Part shown: in pieces, positions 18,206 to 28,363 of the stretch | How positions within the stretch are numbered: position 1 is the stretch's first letter | Layout: each line of letters starts with the position of its first letter | Translations under genes and position numbers: made by a program | NCBI GenBank assembly: GCA_003331565.1 | Contig: QOPE01000003.1 | Span: 1-35,802 of the forward strand | Source: SAR86 cluster bacterium | GTDB lineage: Bacteria; Pseudomonadota; Gammaproteobacteria; Magnimaribacterales; D2472 | DNA length: 35,802 bases | Reading direction: 5' to 3' | Notes under the pieces: generated by a model | Database searches by the model: none | Told to the model about the DNA's origin: nothing | What the model saw: only the letters and a program-made list of their open reading frames with translations

Positions 18206-18919
18206 ATGCTTCTCATGAAAAGATCAAATGACAGAGCTTTTGACCAGCTTAGAGACGTCAATGTTGAAACAGGCATTATTGGTAATGCCGAAGGATCTGC
18301 ATTAATTAAGTTTGGAAACACTCATGTGATTTGCACGGCATCAATTGAAAATTCTGTACCCAGATGGATGAAAAATAGCAATAAGGGATGGATCACAGCT
18401 GAGTATGGCATGCTTCCAAGATCAACTCATGAGAGAATGGGAAGAGAGGCTGCCCGAGGAAAACAAAGCGGAAGAACACAAGAGATTCAGAGACTTATCG
18501 GTAGATCTCTTCGACAAAGTGTGAACTTGGAATATTTAAAAGATCACACCATCACAATAGACTGCGATGTGATTCAGGCTGATGGAGGAACACGCACTGC
18601 CTCAATTACCGGGGGCTGTATTGCTTTATTTTCTGCAATTCAAAATAAATTAAAAGATCATAGGGCTATAAAAAAACATGTGGCTGCCATTTCCATTGGC
18701 CTCCTTAACGACGAGCCTATTTTAGATCTTGACTATACAGAGGACTCTTCAGCTGAAACTGATCTTAATCTAGTCATGGATGAAGATAATGGAATCATTG
18801 AAATACAAGGCACTGCAGAAGAGAAACCATTTTCAAATGAGCAACTTGAACAGATGTTGGATATTGGGAAAAAAGGTATAGGCCATTTGATTGAGCTTCA
18901 GAAAAAATGTCTCAATTAA
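18206..18919 (+). CDS. rph: Ribonuclease PH
   Basis: [61 protein letters not shown]. Confidence 0.97.
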   Translation: MLLMKRSNDRAFDQLRDVNVETGIIGNAEGSALIKFGNTHVICTASIENSVPRWMKNSNKGWITAEYGMLPRSTHERMGREAARGKQSGRTQEIQRLIGRSLRQSVNLEYLKDHTITIDCDVIQADGGTRTASITGGCIALFSAIQNKLKDHRAIKKHVAAISIGLLNDEPILDLDYTEDSSAETDLNLVMDEDNGIIEIQGTAEEKPFSNEQLEQMLDIGKKGIGHLIELQKKCLN

Positions 18920-19551
18920 AAGATTATCAAATTAACTTTATTAATGAAGCCATTCGTGTAGGCGCATTAGAATTTGGAACGTTCACCTTAAAATCTGGCA
19001 GACAAAGTCCGTATTTTTTTAACGCATCAAAATTACTTTTTGATGCAGATATAAACATCATCATCGAAGGATTTGCTCATAAGTTTTTAGAATTTGGTTC
19101 GGACATCAATCAATTGTTTGGGCCTGCCTACAAAGGTACTATTTTTGGAAGCATGTTAGGCATGCATCTCAAAAAAACCAACCCCTCATTATCACTTTGT
19201 TTTAATAGAAAAGAAATTAAAGATCATGGTGAAGGTGGGATGTTTATTGGTCAAATTCCCTCTGGGAATGTTGTGATAGTTGACGATGTACTTTCAGCAG
19301 GAACTGCCGCCAAGGAATCCATCGATTTAATTTTAGAAAATGATGCGACGCCGTCTGGTATCTTGGTTGGGTTAAATCGCCAGGAAAAAGGTACATCAGC
19401 ACAATCTGCAAGCTTTGAGTTAGAACAAACCTACAACCTTAAAGTCCTCTCTGTAATTTGTCTTGATGATTTAATAAGGTTTCTTAAGCAAGGTGATCAA
19501 GCGGAGTTTATTGATAGTATGGAAAGCTATCGCGATGAGTGGGGAGCCTAG
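18907..19551 (+). CDS. pyrE: Orotate phosphoribosyltransferase
   Basis: [47 protein letters not shown]. Confidence 0.97.
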   Translation: MSQLKDYQINFINEAIRVGALEFGTFTLKSGRQSPYFFNASKLLFDADINIIIEGFAHKFLEFGSDINQLFGPAYKGTIFGSMLGMHLKKTNPSLSLCFNRKEIKDHGEGGMFIGQIPSGNVVIVDDVLSAGTAAKESIDLILENDATPSGILVGLNRQEKGTSAQSASFELEQTYNLKVLSVICLDDLIRFLKQGDQAEFIDSMESYRDEWGA

Positions 19552-20166
19552 ATGTTCACGGGCATTGTAACTGAGCAAGGTGTTGTTTCGTCCGTTAAAT
19601 CGAGTAGGGGCTATAGCTCAATTTCAATCAAATGTTCAAAGAAATTTCTAAAAGGGTTGAAGAAAGGTGCCAGTGTTGCAGTGAATGGAGTTTGTCTGAC
19701 TTCAAAAAAAGGGAGTTCTGAGATTCTCCAGTTTGATGTAATTGATGAAACTCTGTCCTTAACAAACCTTAAGCAGATAAAAAAAGGTACAAAGGTTAAT
19801 TTGGAACGCTCAATGACTGTAAAAACTGAAATTGGAGGCCACTTATTGTCAGGCCATATTCATTGTGAGGGCACGATATCAAAAATAACTAAAGTTTCGA
19901 ATCAAACTAAAGACATGTTAATCACCCTTCCGTCTAAGATGATGAAATATATTTTTTACAAGGGGTACATTGGCATCAATGGATGCAGCTTAACCATTGG
20001 AAAAGTGAATAAAAATTCATTTTTCATTCACTTGATTCCTGAAACATTAAAAATTACAAACCTAGACGAATTATCAGAAAAATCAAAAGTTAATATTGAG
20101 ATCGAGCAGAGTACTTTGATTACGGTTGAAAGCGTTGAGAAAATTATTGCTCAGAAAAAAGTTTAG
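19552..20166 (+). CDS. ribE: Riboflavin synthase alpha chain
   Basis: MFTGIVTEQGVV, VNGVCLT, GGHLLSGHIH, INGCSLTI (two lumazine-binding repeats). Confidence 0.96.
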   Translation: MFTGIVTEQGVVSSVKSSRGYSSISIKCSKKFLKGLKKGASVAVNGVCLTSKKGSSEILQFDVIDETLSLTNLKQIKKGTKVNLERSMTVKTEIGGHLLSGHIHCEGTISKITKVSNQTKDMLITLPSKMMKYIFYKGYIGINGCSLTIGKVNKNSFFIHLIPETLKITNLDELSEKSKVNIEIEQSTLITVESVEKIIAQKKV

Positions 20167-21049
20167 CTAAAACTGCCATTCTAAGACCAACACCATTTGC
20201 AACTTGATGGGATACTTTGCAATTCTCCAAGTCAGCAATTTCTTTTTCAAACTCGATTCCATAATTAACTGGGCCAGGATGAAAAACCATATAGTCCTTG
20301 GCTGCTAATGCTAATCTTGATTCGGTGAGTTGATATCTCTTTAAATACTCAGAATGTTCAATGCTTAGGGCTTCCTGAATTCTTTCTTTTTGTATTCTTA
20401 GACCCATAATTAAATCAGCATTCTCAATTGCAGAATCTAGATCTTCATGGAAGCTACCATAATCTGCCTCTAAGAAATTAGAACAAAGTTCAGGTAAACC
20501 TGAAAATCTTAAACTGGCACAACCTAATTTTTTAGTAAGCTCAATAAATGAGCGAGCAACCCTTGAGTGATCAAGGTCACCAATGATTGAAATATTTAGT
20601 TTTGATAAATCTTTTTTAAATTCTTTAACGGTGAGTAAATCTGAAAGTGCTTGAGTTGGATGCGAAGTAATACCTGCTCCAGCATTGATAAAACTTAGAT
20701 TTGGAAACTTTGAAGCAAGGTCATAAATTACATTGTCAGGATGTCTGATAATAAACAGCTCTATCCCCATTAATGCAAGGGTTTCGATAGTGTTCTCTAA
20801 CGATTCACCTTTAGTTATTGAAGAAGAATCTGGATGAATATCAATATATTGTGCGCCTAAATTTAATAACGCAATCTCAAAAGAGGATTTTGTCCTAGTG
20901 CTAGGTTCAAAAAAAAGAATTCCTACCTTCTTATCACCGTAAATAGGTTCTTGGTTGAATCCACCTATGTCTGATCTAAATTGGGAAGCAAGCGAAATAA
21001 TATCTTCTATTTCTTTTATATTTAAAGACTCAATATCAATTAAATTCAT
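20144..21049 (-). CDS. pyrB: Aspartate carbamoyltransferase catalytic subunit
   Basis: FFEPSTRTKSSFE, SSSITKGES, SHPTQALSDLLT, FHPGPVNYG. Confidence 0.95.
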   Translation of the reverse strand: MNLIDIESLNIKEIEDIISLASQFRSDIGGFNQEPIYGDKKVGILFFEPSTRTKSSFEIALLNLGAQYIDIHPDSSSITKGESLENTIETLALMGIELFIIRHPDNVIYDLASKFPNLSFINAGAGITSHPTQALSDLLTVKEFKKDLSKLNISIIGDLDHSRVARSFIELTKKLGCASLRFSGLPELCSNFLEADYGSFHEDLDSAIENADLIMGLRIQKERIQEALSIEHSEYLKRYQLTESRLALAAKDYMVFHPGPVNYGIEFEKEIADLENCKVSHQVANGVGLRMAVLAKLFSEQ

Positions 21050-21050
21050 G

Positions 21051-21437
21051 TTAATTCGGTATTACTAAAATGGCATCAATTTCTATTTCTGCATCAAGAG
21101 GTAGTTTTGCAGTCTGAATGGTTACTCGAGCTGGATATGGTGCATTCATCCTGGCTTCCATAATCGAATTTACCTCACCAAATTTTGATAAGTCTGATAA
21201 GTAAATTGTTAGCTTAACTGCATGATTGAGATCTGAATCCGCTGCCGCAGCGATTGCTGTTAGGTTGTCGAATACTTTATTAACTTGATCTGAAAATGAT
21301 GAATCAACTAATTTTCCAGAGGCATTATCAAGAGGAATTTGTCCAGATATGTAAACTGTATTCCCTGCTTTTACAGCTTGATTGTATGGCCCAATTGCAG
21401 AAGGTGCATTTTCTGTTTTAATAATTTGTTTTTTCAT
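21051..21437 (-). CDS. ridA: RidA family reactive intermediate/imine deaminase
   Basis: APSAIGPYNQAVKAGNTVYISGQIPLD, PYPARVTIQTAKLPLDAEIEIDAI. The track start is 21452; ATG 21437 has a better-spaced SD-like AAGAG. Confidence 0.94.
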   Translation of the reverse strand: MKKQIIKTENAPSAIGPYNQAVKAGNTVYISGQIPLDNASGKLVDSSFSDQVNKVFDNLTAIAAAADSDLNHAVKLTIYLSDLSKFGEVNSIMEARMNAPYPARVTIQTAKLPLDAEIEIDAILVIPN

Positions 21438-23631
21438 TTTTGCTCTTTGCATCGTTGATGATCCTTACACAACTATTAACAAATTTCTTTGATCTAATTT
21501 TTTTCATCAAAGCCTGAAGATGCTGTAAATTGAGAACATCACCCTCAAACATGAACTCAGTAAATTTAGTATCAAGATCCCTAGTTCTGGCATTGGATAT
21601 GTTTATATTCAATTTTGCAAAGACTGAAGCTAAATCCGCCAAGCTGCCAGGACGATCTTCACCAACTATCTTAATGTGTGCTCGATAGTACCTCTCTTGC
21701 CGGTTATCTCCCCAAATGGCTGAAAAGAACCTTGAGGCATCATCTCGATTTTTTGAAAGCTGTTTGCATCTTGAATGATGAATCACAATTCCTCTGTCAG
21801 TATCTGTATGAGCTTTAATAGGATCTCCATATACGGGCATGCAACACTTAGCATAAACAACGGTAACGCCCTCAATATTGTGATCTTCAAGTATTAATGA
21901 CCCAGAAACTTTATTTTTTGAGCCCTTAGCCTGAATTTCTTCAAAAAATTTCTCAGCAACTATTGCGCCTGTTTTTCTTCCCAATCCAAGATCAGTTAAA
22001 AGATTATTTAATGAGTCAACGCTGAGCAGCTTAAGGACTCCTTGTAATCTGCTGCCGCGATAGTCTTCAAGACTTAGTCCGCTTCTTGCAAGTTCAGATT
22101 CAAGCATTACTTTACCGGCTTTCCTTGCTTGAGATATTTTTTGCTGTCTCAAACTCGATCGAATGGCACTTCTGGCTTTGCTTGTAGTAACAAAGTTAAG
22201 CCATGCAGGACTTGGCTCAGCATCTTCAGAAACCTCAATCTCTATGCTCTGCCCGCTTTCTAATTGAATATTCAACGGAGCATACTTTCTGTTAACTTTA
22301 CATCTAACAGTTTTATTACCAATATCTGTGTGTAGCTCATAGGCAAAGTCAATTGGGGTTGCGCCATTTTTTAGATTAAGAATATCTCCATCGGGGGTAA
22401 ATACATATACTTCATTATTAAAGAGATCAGATTTTATTGTTTCAAAAAACTCATTTGAGTTTTCGGCTTCTTTATCATAATCAATTATGCTTTTGAGCCA
22501 TTTACGAGCTCCGAGACTCTCTGAGGCATCGGATTTCTCTGTTTTATATGCCCAATGTGCAGCAACACCATTTTCTGCAATCTCAACCATATTTTTTGTT
22601 TGGATCTGAACTTCAATTGGAATGCCCTCAAGGGCAATAAGGGTTGTATGTAACGCTTGATACCCATTGCTTTTTGGAATGGCCACATAATCTTTAAAAC
22701 GGTTTTCAATGGGTTTATAAAAATTATGCACAATGCCCAAACTCCTGTAGGCATCATCAACAGAATTAACAATTATTCGAAATGCAAAAACATCTAGAAT
22801 TTCGTTAAACGGTCGTTTGCGATATTTAATTTTTCTGTAGAGACTAAAAAGACTTTTTTGCCTACCTTTTACAGTTGCTTGCACTCCATTATCTTTTAAT
22901 TTTTTTTTAATTTCCTTTTTAAGTTTGTAAACAATTCTTTCGCGGCCCCTTTTTGCATTTTTGATTGCTGATTTGAGGAGTCTTGATCTCATTGGATGCA
23001 AGCATTTAAAAGCTCTATCTTCGAGCTCTTCTCTAAGATTTTGCATTCCTATTCTGATGGCTATGGGTCCATAAACATCTAGTGTCTCGATGCATTTTTG
23101 AATTTGCTTATCTCTTGGCAGAAAATCAATTGTTCTCATGTTGTGCAATCGATCGCATAACTTAACTAAGATCACTCGTATGTCTTTAGACATAGCTAAT
23201 GCCATTTTTTGAAAACTACCTGCATTCCTCTCAGCAATATTTTTAAAATCCATTTTGTTAAGTTTGCTTACACCATCGATAATGCTGACTACATCCTTAC
23301 CGAACATTTTCTCTAAAGTGGTTTTTTGGACATCGCAATCCTCTAAGACATCATGCATGAAGCCGGCACATACAGATTCAAGATCAACTTTTAGGTCCAA
23401 CAAGATAGAAGCTACTTCAACAGGATGAGAAATATAAGGAGATCCGTCTCTTCTGAGCTGACCATCATGGGCCTCGAGCGCAACACAATAAGCTAAATTG
23501 ATTTTTTTAACTTCTTTTTTATCAAAATATGAAGAAGCTTTTTTAAATATGTCCTGCGGAAGTCTTACTAGATTTGATTGATCTGGATTATTAAGAACTG
23601 AAAGGTTGGTGGCTGCTAATTGATCGCTCAA
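21418..23631 (-). CDS. spoT: RelA/SpoT-family (p)ppGpp synthetase/hydrolase
   Basis: HD hydrolase motif MHDVLED, ENRFKDYVAIPKSNGYQALHTT, TGS (VYVFTPDGDILNLKNGATPIDFAY) and C-terminal ACT domains; downstream of rpoZ. Confidence 0.96.
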   Translation of the reverse strand: MSDQLAATNLSVLNNPDQSNLVRLPQDIFKKASSYFDKKEVKKINLAYCVALEAHDGQLRRDGSPYISHPVEVASILLDLKVDLESVCAGFMHDVLEDCDVQKTTLEKMFGKDVVSIIDGVSKLNKMDFKNIAERNAGSFQKMALAMSKDIRVILVKLCDRLHNMRTIDFLPRDKQIQKCIETLDVYGPIAIRIGMQNLREELEDRAFKCLHPMRSRLLKSAIKNAKRGRERIVYKLKKEIKKKLKDNGVQATVKGRQKSLFSLYRKIKYRKRPFNEILDVFAFRIIVNSVDDAYRSLGIVHNFYKPIENRFKDYVAIPKSNGYQALHTTLIALEGIPIEVQIQTKNMVEIAENGVAAHWAYKTEKSDASESLGARKWLKSIIDYDKEAENSNEFFETIKSDLFNNEVYVFTPDGDILNLKNGATPIDFAYELHTDIGNKTVRCKVNRKYAPLNIQLESGQSIEIEVSEDAEPSPAWLNFVTTSKARSAIRSSLRQQKISQARKAGKVMLESELARSGLSLEDYRGSRLQGVLKLLSVDSLNNLLTDLGLGRKTGAIVAEKFFEEIQAKGSKNKVSGSLILEDHNIEGVTVVYAKCCMPVYGDPIKAHTDTDRGIVIHHSRCKQLSKNRDDASRFFSAIWGDNRQERYYRAHIKIVGEDRPGSLADLASVFAKLNINISNARTRDLDTKFTEFMFEGDVLNLQHLQALMKKIRSKKFVNSCVRIINDAKSKNEKTNY

Positions 23632-23654
23632 TTAATACTCCGAGGGTTTTTTCA

Positions 23655-23927
23655 TTACCCCACTATATCATCCTTTGGTTTCTGCCTGTCTAAAGAGAAT
23701 TCATCAAGCAGCATATCTTCTTCAAGTGTTTTTTCTAAGATTTCATTATTGATTAACCCTTCTTCGATTTCTCTTAAAGCGACGATAGTAGGCTTATCAT
23801 CTTCCCACTCGACCAGAGGTTCTCGACTAGTTGTAGAGAGTTGTCTTGCACGACCAGAGGCCAATAGAATTAATTCAAATCTACTGTGTACTTTGTCTAA
23901 ACATCCTTCAACTGTAATTCTAGCCAT
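23655..23927 (-). CDS. rpoZ: RNA polymerase omega subunit
   Basis: [30 protein letters not shown]...[15 protein letters not shown]. Confidence 0.96.
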   Translation of the reverse strand: MARITVEGCLDKVHSRFELILLASGRARQLSTTSREPLVEWEDDKPTIVALREIEEGLINNEILEKTLEEDMLLDEFSLDRQKPKDDIVG

Positions 23928-23957
23928 AATTAACCTCGGAGGCGTATTTTAGTGTTT

Positions 23958-24578
23958 TTATGTTAATGAATTCAATAGTTTAGTTAAAAACAATTCTTTT
24001 TTTGAATTCATTGGATAACTGTCTTCCCCAGTGATTATTCTTGCAAGATCATTGCAACAATCCTCAAAAACATCATTGACCAAGATATGATCATAGTCTT
24101 TGCAACTGGGTATTTCTCTCATTGCATTTGAAAGTCTTAACTCAATGCTTTCCTTGGAATTTGTGCCTCTCTCATTCAGCCTTTTAGTTAAAGAATCAAT
24201 ACTTGGCGGTAACAAAAAAATAGATTCATGAGGAAAGTTGGTTGACTTAATTTGCTGAACGCCTTGGACATCTATCTCAAGGATGATATTTATCCCTTCA
24301 GCAATCTTTGTTTCTACAAAATCTATTGAGGTGCCATAAAAATTTCCATGAACTAATGCGTGCTCTAAAAAGAAATTATTGCTTACTTTATTTTTAAAAT
24401 CATCTTCGCTAGTAAAAATATAATAATCTTGACTGCCGCCCCTTTTTTTTCGGGTTGTATGAGAGATTGAAAGCTCTACATTAAAATTTTTAGAATTTAG
24501 ATTATCCAAGACTGCATTTATCAATGAAGACTTCCCTGTTCCTGAGGCTGCAGATATAAGAAAGAGTTTGGCTTTCAT
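23958..24578 (-). CDS. gmk: Guanylate kinase
   Basis: ISAASGTGKSSLI, SISHTTRKKRGGSQDYYIF, ILEIDVQGVQQIK. Confidence 0.96.
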   Translation of the reverse strand: MKAKLFLISAASGTGKSSLINAVLDNLNSKNFNVELSISHTTRKKRGGSQDYYIFTSEDDFKNKVSNNFFLEHALVHGNFYGTSIDFVETKIAEGINIILEIDVQGVQQIKSTNFPHESIFLLPPSIDSLTKRLNERGTNSKESIELRLSNAMREIPSCKDYDHILVNDVFEDCCNDLARIITGEDSYPMNSKKELFLTKLLNSLT

Positions 24579-25423
24579 TGAATGTTTTGTGATTGTTCTC
24601 TTAGTTCCTCAACAACAATTTTTAAATTTATTGCAAGCTTCTTTGCTTTAGAATTATCAAGCTTAACTGATAAAGTATTTGCTTCTCTAAATAATTCTTG
24701 CAGCATAAAATCAATTTTTTTTCCATGAGGGCCATTTGATTTAAGAATCTTATTTATTTCTTTAATATGAAAGCCAATTCTATCTAACTCCTCAGAAACA
24801 TCTTGTTTCATAATCTGCAAAGCAATCTCTTTTTCAATTTCCTCACTAGGATTATCTAAAAAATGATTAAGCCTTTCTTTAACATTTTTCTTTCTTTGCT
24901 TATTTATTGAGGGGATCATTTTTCGGAGTGAGGCTTCTATTGAAAGAATATTTTTAATTTTAATATTCAAAACTTTTAATATTTTATTTCCTTCACTCAA
25001 TCTAGAGTGTTTTAAGTCATCTATGGCTTTATTTATAACTTTTATTAAGTGCGCGTCACTAATGGCAGAATCTTCAGACAATAAAACAGCACCAGGAAAA
25101 TTTTTAATATCACTAAATTTAAGAGTATCGGTTTCAAGATGCTTTGACTTTTGAATTTCCTTGTTAAGCTGCGCTAGCACATCATTATTTAGGGAAAGCT
25201 TTGAGTTACTACCTCCAAGAACATTTAACCTAACATCAAATTGTCCTCTTCTAAAAACAGATTTAAGTTTTTGATTGAGATGCTCTTCTACTGAAAAGGA
25301 TTGTTGAGCTGACCTAAAATGAATATCAATAAATTTACTGTTGACTGATTTTATCTCACAAGATACTTCAAAATTTTTATTACTTAGTTTCGAAAAACCG
25401 AAGCCGGTCATGCTCTGTATCAT
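24575..25423 (-). CDS. yicC: YicC family endoribonuclease
   Basis: MIQSMTGFGFSKL, EIKSVNSKFIDIHFR, GKKIDFMLQELFREANTLSVK. Confidence 0.95.
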   Translation of the reverse strand: MIQSMTGFGFSKLSNKNFEVSCEIKSVNSKFIDIHFRSAQQSFSVEEHLNQKLKSVFRRGQFDVRLNVLGGSNSKLSLNNDVLAQLNKEIQKSKHLETDTLKFSDIKNFPGAVLLSEDSAISDAHLIKVINKAIDDLKHSRLSEGNKILKVLNIKIKNILSIEASLRKMIPSINKQRKKNVKERLNHFLDNPSEEIEKEIALQIMKQDVSEELDRIGFHIKEINKILKSNGPHGKKIDFMLQELFREANTLSVKLDNSKAKKLAINLKIVVEELREQSQNIQ

Positions 25424-25441
25424 AGATTGATATTATATATT

Positions 25442-26221
25442 TTATCCATCAAGCAATTTACTCTTTAATAAATTTGATATGTCTAATTGCTTACCGGGAT
25501 TATCTATACGAAAAAAATCATCGAAGTTTTTTTCGGGGAAGAGCATTTTAAATCGTTCTTGAGCAAGCACCGTTGGTTCGCTCACATTAAGCAGCAATAA
25601 ATCTGTTTTGTTGATACAAAAATTCATAATTATTCTGGCTGCCTGATCCCTACTAAGCCGATTAAGATTTGCACTTATTGGAATTAGTTTATTCTGAAAC
25701 TCATCTACTTGTTTATAAAGAATCTTATCCTTCATTTCGGGATCATATAAACCAGAAAATCTAAAGATTGTCTTTTGCAATGAATTGATTCCTTTTGAAT
25801 AGATCGCTTCGCTTTCTAAAAGGCTTTTGGCTCTAAAATCTTCTGAATTAACATTGCTAAGCTCAGTAATTGGCTCTTCTGAGTCTTTATAAACTCGTGT
25901 GGATGAAATTAATAATGACTTTTTAAATGATGTATTTTTTACTAAATTAGAAATGAGCTTCATGCCCTCCTCATAACCTTTTTCATAGCCCGCCTCATCA
26001 AATGATGTTGGGGTTAATGTGATGACAAGACAGTCATAGTTTTTAAGAAGGTTAACTTTTTGAGCAGAATTTTTAAACCAATCTAAGGAGTGGTATTGAT
26101 CAGGGATAATTGTGGGTTTGAGTGATCGAGAAATGCCTGTTATCACAAGATCGTCCTGACCAATCGAAGCTAGACGAGAACCCAAATCTCCATACCCAAT
26201 AAATAAAATATTCTTTTTCAT
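25442..26221 (-). CDS. NAD-dependent epimerase/dehydratase-like protein (YeeZ-like)
   Basis: NILFIGYGDLGSRLA Rossmann motif; ISSTRVYKDSEEPITE. Confidence 0.8.
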   Translation of the reverse strand: MKKNILFIGYGDLGSRLASIGQDDLVITGISRSLKPTIIPDQYHSLDWFKNSAQKVNLLKNYDCLVITLTPTSFDEAGYEKGYEEGMKLISNLVKNTSFKKSLLISSTRVYKDSEEPITELSNVNSEDFRAKSLLESEAIYSKGINSLQKTIFRFSGLYDPEMKDKILYKQVDEFQNKLIPISANLNRLSRDQAARIIMNFCINKTDLLLLNVSEPTVLAQERFKMLFPEKNFDDFFRIDNPGKQLDISNLLKSKLLDG

Positions 26222-26258
26222 TCTTTTAAAGTGCTTATATTAAAAGTATTATCCAGTT

Positions 26259-28319
26259 GTGGCTAATTCAGAGTTACAAAAGCTAAATGGTGTTGGCGCT
26301 GCAACGATTTCTCAACTTAATAGTTTAGGCCTTTTCACAATTCAAGACCTATGTTTCCATTTGCCAAACACATATCAAAATAAGACAAAGGTTACACCTA
26401 TTTCAAATCTTGATGTTGGAGAGGAAGCATTAATAGAAGGAGAAGTTGTTTCAGTGCAAGCAATTTATCGGCCTAGAAAAATGTTAGTTGCAAAAATTAG
26501 TGATGGTTATTCTTATCTCAATCTTAGGTTATTTTATTTTCATCCAAATCAAACACGTCAATTTCAAAAAGGCTTTAGCATTAGATGTTATGGCAAAACC
26601 TCGTTAAGTAAATATGGTTTAGAAATGATTCATCCCGATTATGAAATAAATCAAAAATTATCACCGCTTCAAAAAACACTCAATCCAACATACCGAATAT
26701 GCAAAGGGATAAGTCAGAATAAAATAAAAAAATTTATCCAAGAAGCCATTAAGGTTTACGACTTTGAAGATGAAGCAATTAATTTAAAGCATTATGGTGA
26801 TGATAACGCCTTGTCCATAAAGGATGCCTTAGAAATCATTCATAATCCAAGTGCTGATATTCCTATCGATGATCTGATTCCAGGAGGAACGCATCCTGCA
26901 AGAGTTAAATTGCTTAAAGAAGAATTAATTGCATTTCAAACCGGAATGGTTTCTTTAAGATCCAAAATGAAAACAAGTAAAGCAGAGCCCTGCATTGAAA
27001 GAGGTAGTTGGTGCAAGGACTTTCTATCGATGTTTCCATACGAGTTAACCACTGCTCAGTCCAGAGTTGAAAGCGAAATAAATAAAGACCTTATTAAATC
27101 TGAGCCCATGATGAGATTGGTGCAAGGTGATGTTGGTTCAGGAAAAACTGCGGTTGCAGTTCTTGCAGCAACAAAAGCGTTAGATTCAAATTTTCAAGCT
27201 GCATTTATGGCGCCAACCACTCTGCTTGCCCAACAACACTTCGAAAATATAAAAAAATTTTTTCCAAATCATATCGATGAAATTGAACTGCTGACGAGTG
27301 GTCTTACTAAGAGCGTCAGAAAAAAAATCCTTGAGAAAATTAAAGCAGGAAAAATTAAGTTTATTGTTGGCACGCATGCAATTTTTCAGGCAGATGTTGA
27401 GTATTGCAATCTTGCATTGGCAATAATTGATGAGCAGCATCGTTTTGGTGTTAACCAGAGACTTGCTCTGATTAAAAAAACAGAAAATCAAAATATCCAT
27501 CCCCATCAACTTACCTTAACAGCAACCCCAATACCAAGAACTTTATCGATGAGCATTTATGCCAACATGGATGTTTCAGTTATTGATGAAATGCCGCCAG
27601 GTAGACAGCCAATCATTACTTCGATGCTGTCAATGCAATCTAAAGAAAATCTTATATCTAGAACGAGGGAGGCAATAACTAAAAATAGTCTGATTTACTG
27701 GATATGTCCTCTGGTTGAAGAATCTGAAACATTGGACTTAAGTTCAGTGACTCAAACCCATGAAACCTTATGCGATGAATTCGGTGAGGATAAAGTTGGT
27801 TTAGTGCACGGCAAGCTTTCAAAAGATTCAAAAAATGAAGAGATTGATAAATTTAGAGATGGAAAAACAAAAATTCTTGTTTCAACAACAGTGATTGAAG
27901 TTGGGGTTGACGTTCCTGATGCCGACATAATGATCATTGAGAATGCAGAGCGGTTCGGTCTTGCGCAATTGCATCAGCTTAGAGGAAGAGTTGGTAGAGG
28001 GTCAAAGCAAAGTTATTGCATTTTGCTGCATAAAGATAAACTTAATGAAGTTTCCTCAGAGAGGTTAGATGTACTTTGCCAAACACAGGATGGTTTTAAG
28101 ATTGCAGAAAAAGATCTTGAAATCAGGGGACCAGGTGAAATTATGGGCGCACAACAAACCGGAATAGTTCCCTTTAAATATGCCAATCTGATCAGGGATA
28201 GCAGGTATCTTGAAGAAACAAAGTTAATTGCTGAAAAAATCTTTAATGAGGATAGGCAGCTTGCAAACAAGCTAATCAAAAGATGGGTTTCTGGATCAAT
28301 GGCCTATGCTGATGCATAA
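26259..28319 (+). CDS. recG: ATP-dependent DNA helicase RecG
   Basis: GTG start; LVQGDVGSGKTAVA, DEQHRFGVNQR, TATPIPRTLSM, QLRGRVGRGSKQSYC. Confidence 0.97.
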   Translation: MANSELQKLNGVGAATISQLNSLGLFTIQDLCFHLPNTYQNKTKVTPISNLDVGEEALIEGEVVSVQAIYRPRKMLVAKISDGYSYLNLRLFYFHPNQTRQFQKGFSIRCYGKTSLSKYGLEMIHPDYEINQKLSPLQKTLNPTYRICKGISQNKIKKFIQEAIKVYDFEDEAINLKHYGDDNALSIKDALEIIHNPSADIPIDDLIPGGTHPARVKLLKEELIAFQTGMVSLRSKMKTSKAEPCIERGSWCKDFLSMFPYELTTAQSRVESEINKDLIKSEPMMRLVQGDVGSGKTAVAVLAATKALDSNFQAAFMAPTTLLAQQHFENIKKFFPNHIDEIELLTSGLTKSVRKKILEKIKAGKIKFIVGTHAIFQADVEYCNLALAIIDEQHRFGVNQRLALIKKTENQNIHPHQLTLTATPIPRTLSMSIYANMDVSVIDEMPPGRQPIITSMLSMQSKENLISRTREAITKNSLIYWICPLVEESETLDLSSVTQTHETLCDEFGEDKVGLVHGKLSKDSKNEEIDKFRDGKTKILVSTTVIEVGVDVPDADIMIIENAERFGLAQLHQLRGRVGRGSKQSYCILLHKDKLNEVSSERLDVLCQTQDGFKIAEKDLEIRGPGEIMGAQQTGIVPFKYANLIRDSRYLEETKLIAEKIFNEDRQLANKLIKRWVSGSMAYADA

Positions 28320-28322
28320 AAA

Positions 28323-28354
28323 ATCCCAGCCAAAGCTGGGATCTTAAATTTTTT
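28323..28354. terminator. Bidirectional Rho-independent terminator between convergent recG and the membrane pyrophosphatase gene
   Basis: Perfect stem ATCCCAGC-CAAA-GCTGGGAT (28323-28342), T run at 28349-28354 on plus and A run (T on minus) at about 28318-28323. Confidence 0.88.
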
Positions 28355-28363
28355 AGGCTTCCT

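Noticed and set aside
18202-18217. Leaderless rph transcript (TATAAT at 18202-18207 just before ATG 18215)
   Set aside because: AAAGG at 18196-18200 is a well-spaced SD for the earlier ATG at 18206, so ordinary initiation is simpler, and no good -35 was seen.
23638-23941. Inverted 8-mers flanking rpoZ (CTCCGAGG at 23638-23645 and CCTCGGAG at 23934-23941)
   Set aside because: Each contains the SD-like sequence of the next gene (spoT, rpoZ), which explains the resemblance without invoking a repeat element.
23620-23952. 110-aa plus ORF antisense to rpoZ
   Set aside because: rpoZ is unambiguous on the minus strand; the Ser-rich translation is typical of a shadow frame.
27186-27509. 107-aa minus ORF inside recG
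   Set aside because: Overlaps the helicase core motifs of RecG; no independent support.
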